DNA of 64,000 bases from Aegilops tauschii subsp. strangulata (lineage: Eukaryota; Streptophyta; Magnoliopsida; Poales; Poaceae). The stretch lies in assembly GCF_002575655.3 (NCBI RefSeq), contig NC_053040.3, positions 462,258,780 to 462,322,779 of the forward strand, in the 5' to 3' direction. Positions 57,621-64,000 of the stretch are shown in pieces. The first letter of the stretch is position 1. Each line of letters opens with the position of its first letter. A program made the position numbers and the translations under genes. The notes below the pieces were generated by a model. That model ran no database searches. It was given only the letters and a program-made list of their open reading frames with translations, and was not told where the DNA came from.

Positions 57621-58955
57621 TGAAAGTGCTAGTTATCGACTAGAGGGGGTGAATAGGCAATTTTTATGAAAGTCTTCAAAACATGAAAGTTTCGAAGACA
57701 AACGATAGAAATGAACCTATTAACATGCAGCGGAAGGTAGACTATCCTAGGCAAGCCATAGTCAAATATTCAATGAAGTGAAAGCATGAAGACTATTAGC
57801 AGCTAGGCAGTATGGATCAGGATGGAAGATAGTATGAAGCCAATCAGAACAAGTAGGTACACAGTGAAGTCAAACAGATAGTGCAAGCAGGCAATGACTT
57901 CACGATGAAAAACTGTAAGTAAAGAGAGGGAGAAGATAGAACCAGTCTCTTGGTGAGGACAAGGATTTGTTCGACCAGTTCCAGTTGTTGTGACAACTGT
58001 ACGTCTGGTTAGGGAGGCTGAGATTCAACTCAGACGACCGTGTCTTCAACTTATTCCCCTTGAGCCAAGGACACCCAGTCCTCGCCCAATTACTCTGGTA
58101 AGTCTTCAAGGTAGACTTCCGAACCTTCACAGACATCGTTCACCGGCAATCCACAATGACTCTTGGATGCTCAGAACGCGACGCCTAACCGGCTGGAGGA
58201 TTGACAGTCCTCAAGTGTAACAAGTCTTCAGGTCACGCGGATAGAAAGACTTCAGTGATGCCTAACACTCTTTGGCTCTAGGTGTTTTGGGCTTTGTCCT
58301 CGCAAGGATTTCTCTCTCTCAAAAGCTTCGGAGGTGGGTTGCTCTCAAACGACAAAAGCCATGCACTAACTCTGAGCAGCCACCAATTTATGGTGTAGGG
58401 GGTGGGCTATTTATAGCCACTAGGCAACCCGACCTGATTTGTCCGAAATGACCCTGGGTCACTAAGGAACTAACAAGTGTTCCAACAGTCAGATTTCAAA
58501 CACACGCGGCAGCTTGACTTGGGCTGCAAGTAAATCTGACTTATCCAGCTCTGGATAAGATTTACTCTCATAGTCTTCGCTCGAAGAATTAGGATTTGGT
58601 TGAGCATCACTTCAGCCACTCTGACTTTGTTCACTTGGACCCCACTTAACAGTACGGTGGTTCCTATGACTCAACAAAGAAGAAAGGAAATAACGAAACA
58701 ACTATGTCTTTGCACTCCATAGTCTTCACGTGAATGTCTTCTCGAGTCATAAGCTTCGATGTGATTGTCTTCACACACCACCATTGCCTTCAATGTCTTC
58801 ATACATTTTTAGGGGTTGTCTCCGATAGGTAAACCGAATCAATGAGGAACTATTATCTGTGTTATCCTGCAATTCTCACAAACACATTAGTCCCTCAGCC
58901 AGGTTTGTCGTCAATACTCCAAAACCAACTAGGGGTGGCACTAGATGCACTTACA
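57621..58955 (-). repeat. Inner Copia 5' LTR (LTR3), 1,335 bp
   Basis: Begins TGTAAGTGCATCTAG and ends GCACTTTCA on the minus strand. A TATA-like stretch GGCTATAAATAGCCC (minus) occurs at about 58405-58420, and in the other two LTRs at the matching place, so it is the likely LTR promoter. Confidence 0.9.
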
Positions 58956-59182
58956 GAATCTGAGGTAGAAGCATAGAGGGGGGTTAGGGTCCGATCACAT
59001 TCACTTGGATCAAAAAGATTCAAACATGAAGACATAGCTATAAGTGAATGTTGTAGAGGACAGAACACAAATATATGTATATATCAGTATACGACCAAAT
59101 CAATATTGTGAAGATAAACATGAAGTCAAATCAATGTTGAAGACAAACCAAATGCGAAGACTTTGCAAATGTGACGCCAAAT
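58956..59182 (-). mobile_element. Fragment of the outer Copia between inner Copia and Gypsy gag
   Basis: Starts with the second GAATC and follows the sequence of 49905-50120 of the inner element (GGTAGAAGCATAGA, ATCACATTCACTT, AAATGCGAAGACTT). It stops at a join to Gypsy gag. The 19-bp ATGTATATATCAGTATACG at 59181-59199 repeats 59075-59093. Confidence 0.85.
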
Positions 59183-59199
59183 GTATATATCAGTATACG

Positions 59200-60070
59200 G
59201 CCTAGAATTAAAATTTCCTCTATATGCGTTGTTACCAAAATTGTTCCTACCAACAAAATTCACATCCATAGATTCATTATTATTCTCAATCAAAGTGGAC
59301 AAAGGCATATCATTAGGATCAGAAGAAACACTCTTATTAGCAAACAATTTCATAAGTTCATCCATCTTTCCACTCAAAACATTAATCTCTTTAATAGCAT
59401 GAACTTTTTTACTAGTGGATCTTTCGGTGTGCCATTGAGAATAATTAACCATAATATTATCTAGGAGTTTAGTAGCTTCTCCTAAAGTGATTGCCATAAA
59501 AGTGCCTCCCGCGGCTGAATCTAACAGATCTCTAGAAGCAAAATTCAATCCAGCATAAAATTTTTGTATAACCATCCATAAATTCAAACCATGCGTAGGG
59601 CAATTACGTATCATTAATTTCATCCTCTCCCAAGCTTGTGCAACATGCTCATGATCAAGTTGCTTAAAATTCATAATATCATTTCTAAGAGAGATGATCT
59701 TAGCGGGAGGAAAATACTTAGAGATAAAAGCATCTTTGCACTTATTCCATGAATCAATACTATTTTTAGGCAAAGAAGAGAACCAAGTTTTAGCACGATC
59801 GCTAAGCGAAAACGGAAATAGCTTCAATTTAACAATATCATTATCCACATCTTTCTTCTTTTGCATATCACACAAATCAACGAAGTTGTTTAGATGGGTA
59901 CCGGCATCTTCACTAGGAATGCCAGAAAACTGATCTTTCATAACAAGTTTCAACAAAGTGGTATTGATTTCACAAGATTCAGCATCGGTAGAAGGAGCAA
60001 TCGGAGTGCTAATAAAATCATTATTGTTGGTATTGGAAAAGTCACACAATTTAGTATTGTCTTGAGCCAT
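59200..60070 (-). pseudogene. Gypsy gag, C-terminally cut
   Basis: Gag forms the particle and packages the RNA. The frame opens at ATG 60070 (MAQDNTKLCDF), 190 bp after the primer binding site. It has the Retrotrans_gag signature (LKLFPFSLSDRAKTWFSSL, about residues 85-110), FISKYFPP, then ERMKLMIRNCPTHGL and FYAGLN, and a Gly/Asn-rich end (NFVGRNNFGNNAYRGNF). The frame is open over about 290 residues and then runs into the deletion join near 59200, where foreign codons follow. Zinc knuckles are absent, as in several non-autonomous families. Confidence 0.85.
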
Positions 60071-60259
60071 CGTGACAAACAATCAATGCAACACACAAGC
60101 AAACAAGAAGCAAGCAAAAAGAAGCGAACGAAAGAGGGCGAATAAAACGGCAAAGGTGAAGTGGGGGAGAGGAAAACGAGAGGCAAATAGCAAATAATGT
60201 AATGCGAGGGATAAGAGTTTGTGATGGGTACTTGGTATTTCTTGACTTGAGCGTAGATC

Positions 60260-60277
60260 TCCCCGGCAATGGCGCCA
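60260..60277 (-). promoter_or_regulatory. Primer binding site of the Gypsy element
   Basis: TGGCGCCATTGCCGGGGA on the minus strand, 11 nt after the LTR end (GGTAGCA at 60289). This is the usual primer site form of grass Gypsy elements of this group and fixes the minus orientation. Confidence 0.8.
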
Positions 60278-60288
60278 GAAATCCTTCT

Positions 60289-61873
60289 TGCTACCTCTTG
60301 AGCATGTGTTGGTTTTCTCTTGAAGAGGAAAGGGTGATGCAACAAAGTAGCGTAAGTATTTCCCTCAGTTTTTGAGAACCAAGGTATCAATCCAGTAGGA
60401 CACTACACGCAAGTCGCCGAGTACCTGCACAAACAATCAAGAACCTTCTAACCAACACGATAAAGGGGTTGTCAATCCCTTCACGGCCACCTGCAAAAGT
60501 GAGATCTGATAAAGATAATAAGATAAATATTTTTTGGTATGTTTGTTGTATAGATTGGAAAATAAAGATTGCGAAATAAATAGTAAACTAGAATTATAGA
60601 TCGGAAACTTATATGATGTAAAGTAGACCCAGGGGCCATAGGTTTCACTAGTGGCTTCTCTCATGATAGCATATAATACGGTGGGTGAACAAATTACTGC
60701 CGAGCAATTGATAGAAAAGCGCATAGTTATGATGATATCTAAGGCAATGATCATGAATATAGGCATCACGTCCGTGTCAAGTAGACTGAAATGATTCTGC
60801 ATCTACTACTATTACTCCACACATCGACCGCTATCCAGCATGCATCTAGAGTATTCAGTTCATAAGAATGGAGTAACGCATTAGGCAAGATGACATGATG
60901 TAGAGGGATAAACTCAAGCAATATGATATAGACCCCATCTTTTTATCCTCGATGGAAACAATACAATACGTGTCGGTTCCCTTTCCGTCACTAGGATCGA
61001 GCACCGCAAGATTGAACCCAAAGCTAAGCACTTCTCCCATTGCAAGAAAGATCAATCTAGTAGGCCAAACTAAACTGATAATTCGAAGAGACTTGCAAAG
61101 ATATCAAATCATGCATATAAGAATTCAGAGAAGAACCAAATAATGTTCATAGATAATCAAGTTCATAAACCCACAATTCATCGGATCTCGGCAAACACAC
61201 CGCAAAAGAGTATTACATCGAATAGATCTCCAAGAACATCAAGGAGAACTTTGTATTGAGAACCAAAGAGAGAGAAGAAGCCATCTAGCTAATAACTATG
61301 GACCCGAAGGTCTGTGGTAAACTACTCACACATCATCGGAGAGGCTATGGTGTTGATGTAGAAGCCCTCCGTGATCGAATCCCCCTCCGGCAGATCGCCG
61401 AAAAAGTCCCCAAGATGGGATCTCACGGGTATAGAAGGTTGCAGCGGTGGAAAAGTGGTTTCGTGGCTCCCCTGGATGTTTTCAGGTTATAAGAGTATAT
61501 ATAGGCGAAAGAAGTAGGTCGGTGGAGCTACGAGGGGCCCACGAGGGTGGGGGGCGCGCCTACCCCCTGGGTGCGCCCTCCTGCCTCGTGGCCGCCTCAT
61601 TGCGTCTCTGACTTCCACTCCAAGTCTCCTAGATTTCGTTTGTTCCAAGAAAGATCCTCGCGAAGGTTTCGTTGCGTTTGGATTCCGTTTGATATTCCTT
61701 TTCTGCGAAACACTGAAATAGGCAAAAAAACAGCAACTGGCACTGGGCCTCTGGTTAATAGGTTGGTCCCAAAAATAATATAAAAGAGCATATTAAAGCA
61801 CATTAAACATCCAAAACAGATAATATAATAGCATGGAACAATCAAAAATTATAGATACGTTGGAGACGTATCA
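60289..61873 (-). repeat. Gypsy 5' LTR, 1,585 bp
   Basis: On the minus strand from TGATACGTCTCCAACG (61873) to GAGGTAGCA (60289). It aligns over its whole length with the solo LTR at 30850-32429. A TATA-like CTATATATACTC lies at about 61495-61505 (minus). Confidence 0.9.
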
Positions 61874-62193
61874 GTGAACCATGCTAAAACTTTCGACTCC
61901 ATCTTCAGTCGCCTTGATCCATTCAGAGTTTGTCGAGTGAACTTATGCAGATATGCGTCGAGTGTTGGAGCGGCATGAAATCTTGCGCGCGATTGGTTGC
62001 GCTTCCGTTCCCGGATCTCACGGGATTTAAAATTTGGAGAAGTGCGCGGGACGGAGGGCACCGCAGTAAACAGGACGGATTAGGCAGGGACGCCTCGATC
62101 CTCACGTTGCCTTTTTCGCCACGTACTGAGCGCGCGACTGTTGCAGGATTTGACAAGATTGCTTGGGTCCACCGGTCAGCCACTCGGAAGTAG

Positions 62194-62204
62194 GCCTATA
62201 TAAG
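62194..62204 (+). promoter_or_regulatory. TATA box of the gypsy-type ORF
   Basis: CTATATAAGG, about 125 bp upstream of the ATG at 62324. Confidence 0.55.
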
Positions 62205-62323
62205 GTCTTCGGGCTGATGTGTTTTGCATAGTGCGCCTCGTTCCCCTTCTTCCTCCTCTGCTTCTCCACCGCATTCGCCCTCACTCTCGATGCCACCGCC
62301 CCGTCCGCGTACAACCTACTGCG

Positions 62324-63930
62324 ATGGGGAAAGACAAGACGGCGGCTCTGGAGCGCGCGAAGAAGGCGACGGCGGCAGCGAAGGGCAAGAAGACGAGTCG
62401 GGGGGGTCGTCATCGAGGTCTGGCCTGCCGCCTGGCTGGATCCAGGGCGACTAGATCCGATCCATGATTCAGAAGGAGGACATGGAAGATCTGGTCAAAG
62501 GGGGCTTGATTGCCCACGGGTCCTGGCGGTTGCCGGGAAACAAGACCGAGCCGCGGCCACAAGACGGTGAGTGTGTCCTCCTTGCAACTCATGTTGACCG
62601 GGGTTTCTCCCTGCCTCCTCATCCTTTTTTCCGGGGTTTAATGAACTTCTTTGGAGCCCAACTCCATCACTTTTCCCCCAACACCATCACATATCTCATT
62701 GCGTTTGTTTCTCTGTGTGAGAATTTCTTGGGCTGTCGACTGCACTGGGGTCTCTTCAAACACATATTTACTTGTCGCTCCCAGTCTATAAAAAAGGCTA
62801 ATCCGAGTGATGAGAGGACACATGTGATCCAAATGTGCGGAGGTCAAGGAATTCAGATGAGGGGTAGGAGCACTTTTCCAGCTATGACACTCCCGATTCA
62901 GTTAGAGGGTGGCAATCAACTTGGTTTTACTGTAAAGACCAACCGATCCCTGGTTAGTTGACTGGACTTCCTCCCTTTTCCATGGACCGAGTCCAGCCGC
63001 CCTCTCCTTTGAAAGTGACCCCAACGGAGAAAGCAGAGGTGAACATGCTAGTCGAACGAGTAGTCCAGTTAGTCCGTGAAGGCGTGACTGGCACGGACTT
63101 GCTTGAAGTGTTTCTCAGTCGACGCGTCCAGCCACTCCAGGCCCGCGATCATCCTATGTGGATGTACTCGGGTATTGATGACACCACTTGGATCCACCTG
63201 GAGGAAGTCACCGAGGAGGTAGTAGAGTAGTGGCTGCAGGGCATCACTGGTAACAAAGACAACCCCATGGGGTCCAGGAGGGTTCCACCATTCGACAACG
63301 CCAATGAACCAGACAAGGTCTGATCTTTACTGTCGAATGCTTTTTGTTCTGATTTGTAACTGTGCTTCAACCTGATTGACATTTGTGCAATTCTTTGCCT
63401 CGCAGATCTATACTGAGATGTACTCGATGCCCAACGGAGAGCAAGTCCAGAAAGGAGAGGAAAGCGGAGGCGACAGCGGCAACTAGAATTCTGACGGTGG
63501 AGGTGATGAAGAAAACAAAGACTCAAGAAGCGGCGAGGAGGTCGACTCTCCACCTCACTCGGAAAGACTCTCCAAGCAGAAGCACGACCCAGCAAGTGTT
63601 GGTGGCAAAGCAGTCGCACCAAGTACGCATACCTCGAAGCGCACTCGAACTTCTTCCCCCATTCCGACTGAAAAGGCCCCGAAGCAGCTCAAGGTAGCAC
63701 CCTCAAAGCCTCGGAAGGCCTTGCCTAAGATCAAAGTGGACGTCCCCGTCGCTTCTGGGTAATCATTGTGCTTTTTCTCTTTGCTTTTGCATAGTTTGAC
63801 CTTCAGTCGACTCACTCTCCTGCTTGACCGAGTGAATTCAGAAATTTACAGTGCCGCTACTTCTGGGACTTCCATTTACAAGGATGGTGATGACGAGGAG
63901 ATGGAAGACGCGGCCACACCCAAAGCGAGT
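62324..63930 (+). pseudogene. Putative gypsy-type transposon ORF (PF04195-like), broken and spliced
   Basis: Starts MGKDKTAALERAKK at 62324. After a run of seven G (62400-62406) the sense continues in another frame (SGLPPGWIQGD), where TAG replaces an expected Trp codon at about 62450. From 62464 the frame gives HGSWRLPGN, LPPHPFFRGLMNFFG and QLHHFSPN, typical of this family. After a frame change near 62950 it gives MDRVQPPSPLKVT, LVERVVQLVREGVTG and HPMWMYSG, to a TAG at 63228-63230. A donor follows RRVPPFDNANEPDK (about 63319), and two more exons (63406-63758 with one TAG, and about 63841-63930) can be traced by AG/GT borders and a basic SKRTRTSSPIPTEK stretch. The family's role is gag-like or unknown. 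Confidence 0.7.
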
Positions 63931-64000
63931 ATGACTCCTGCCATCTTGTCTTTACTTTGCCAGCTATTTTCACGGTCGACTGAACTCTTGCGGTCAATTC

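Larger units (their letters stand above)
43278..58955 (-). mobile_element. Inner Copia (Sirevirus/Maximus-like), full-length 15,678 bp
   Basis: Structure on the minus strand: 5' LTR 57621-58955, primer binding site 57607-57618, gag 55024-57555, protease, integrase, reverse transcriptase and RNase H to 50338, third ORF 45105-48896, polypurine tract 44580-44597, 3' LTR 43278-44579. The flanking 5-bp duplication is GAATC. It landed in another copy of the same family, between pol and the third ORF. A Gypsy solo LTR (53348-54601) then entered its pol gene. Coding regions are complete in content but carry several frameshifts and stops. Confidence 0.95.
36263..59182 (-). mobile_element. Outer Copia (Sirevirus/Maximus-like), truncated remnant
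   Basis: What is left of the outer copy is its 3' LTR (36263-37600), the third ORF (37879-42270), the leader of that ORF up to 43277, and 58956-59182. The last piece corresponds to the stretch after pol in the inner copy (compare 49905-50120). The 5' LTR, gag and pol are gone together with part of the Gypsy gag. The inner Copia sits between 43277 and 58956. The Sirevirus assignment rests on the AAAAAGGGGGAGAT polypurine tract, the large ORF after pol and the length. Confidence 0.75.
32960..61873 (-). mobile_element. Gypsy LTR retrotransposon (Sabrina/WHAM type), minus strand, heavily interrupted
   Basis: Reading on the minus strand: 5' LTR 60289-61873, primer binding site 60260-60277, gag 59200-60070, then a large block of nested Copia DNA (36263-59182), the retropepsin region 35431-36262, and a long non-coding tail 32960-35430. 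The 3' LTR is missing: at about 32950 the internal sequence joins unrelated DNA. No reverse transcriptase or integrase frame is present between protease and tail, so the family looks non-autonomous, with gag and protease only. The base after the LTR (61874 on) gives no duplicate on the left because that end is lost. Confidence 0.8.
61874..64000 (+). mobile_element. 5' part of another Gypsy-type element, plus strand, cut by window end
   Basis: The sequence after the LTR at 61873 is unrelated to it. It contains a promoter-like TATATAAGG at 62196 and an ORF of the putative gypsy-type transposon family (see 62324-63930). No LTR end is visible, so its left border and relation to the solo LTR at 30350 are unresolved, although both contain GTCGAGTG phrases. 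Confidence 0.6.

Noticed and set aside
36263..58955. Three LTRs as a tandem array made by unequal recombination
   Set aside because: The exact GAATC duplication around 43278-58955 and the interrupted flank that matches inner sequence show a new insertion instead.
30850..61873. The plus-strand LTR at 30850 and the minus-strand LTR at 61873 as the two ends of one inverted or rearranged element
   Set aside because: The left copy has its own target duplication AGATG on both sides (30845 and 32430), so it is an independent solo LTR.

Overview
The window is nuclear DNA from a large, transposon-rich grass genome, most likely Triticeae (wheat, Aegilops or a close relative). The reasons are recognisable families and gene structure: a high-copy Gypsy family of the Sabrina/WHAM type, a Sirevirus (Maximus-like) Copia family, a Mutator-like element with a plant-mobile-domain gene, a small PIF/Harbinger-like element with a TTA target duplication, spliced genes with GT/AG introns, and RNA polymerase III promoters with the core seen in wheat U6 genes. 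No rRNA, tRNA, CRISPR or prokaryote-type operon was seen. Almost every coding region is broken, so this is mostly a record of nested insertions and decay.

Layout. 1-15 kb: an Ulp1-type (C48) protease pseudogene on the minus strand (1404-4577); a tandem array of about 20 units of 320 bp (5263-11637) carrying a recent 1.92-kb block duplication; four polymerase III type-3 promoters (one at 830-870, three at 12.1-13.0 kb), one of them placed exactly in front of a 113-nt hairpin; and a small minus-strand gene ending in a SUMO-interaction-like motif (13646-14333). 15-27.4 kb: an F-box/LRR gene on the minus strand (16817-27111), flanked by an inverted repeat and split by an 8,606-bp Mutator-like element (17822-26427) whose ends and 9-bp target duplication can be read to the base. 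That element has a plus-strand accessory gene behind 13 tandem E2F-type sites, a plant-mobile-domain gene and a MuDR-type transposase; the last two are broken.

27.4-33 kb: small DNA transposons, AT-rich degenerate repeats and a retroelement fragment holding a solo LTR inside another solo LTR, both with 5-bp target duplications. 33-61.9 kb: a four-level nest. A minus-strand Gypsy element (5' LTR 60289-61873; gag; retropepsin) was entered by a Copia element (left LTR 36263-37600). That Copia was entered by a second, complete Copia of the same family (43278-58955, TSD GAATC), which was itself entered by a Gypsy solo LTR (53348-54601, TSD GATTG). The outer Copia has lost its gag-pol side, and the deletion junction carries a 19-bp templated duplication. 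Both Copia copies carry a large third ORF after pol with its own upstream TATA box. 61.9-64 kb: the start of another plus-strand Gypsy-type element with a broken first ORF.

The signals that ordinary TE annotation does not explain are the polymerase III hairpin unit, the E2F-site array in the Mutator-like element, and the pairing of an Ulp1 protease pseudogene with a SUMO-interaction-like gene in the first 15 kb.
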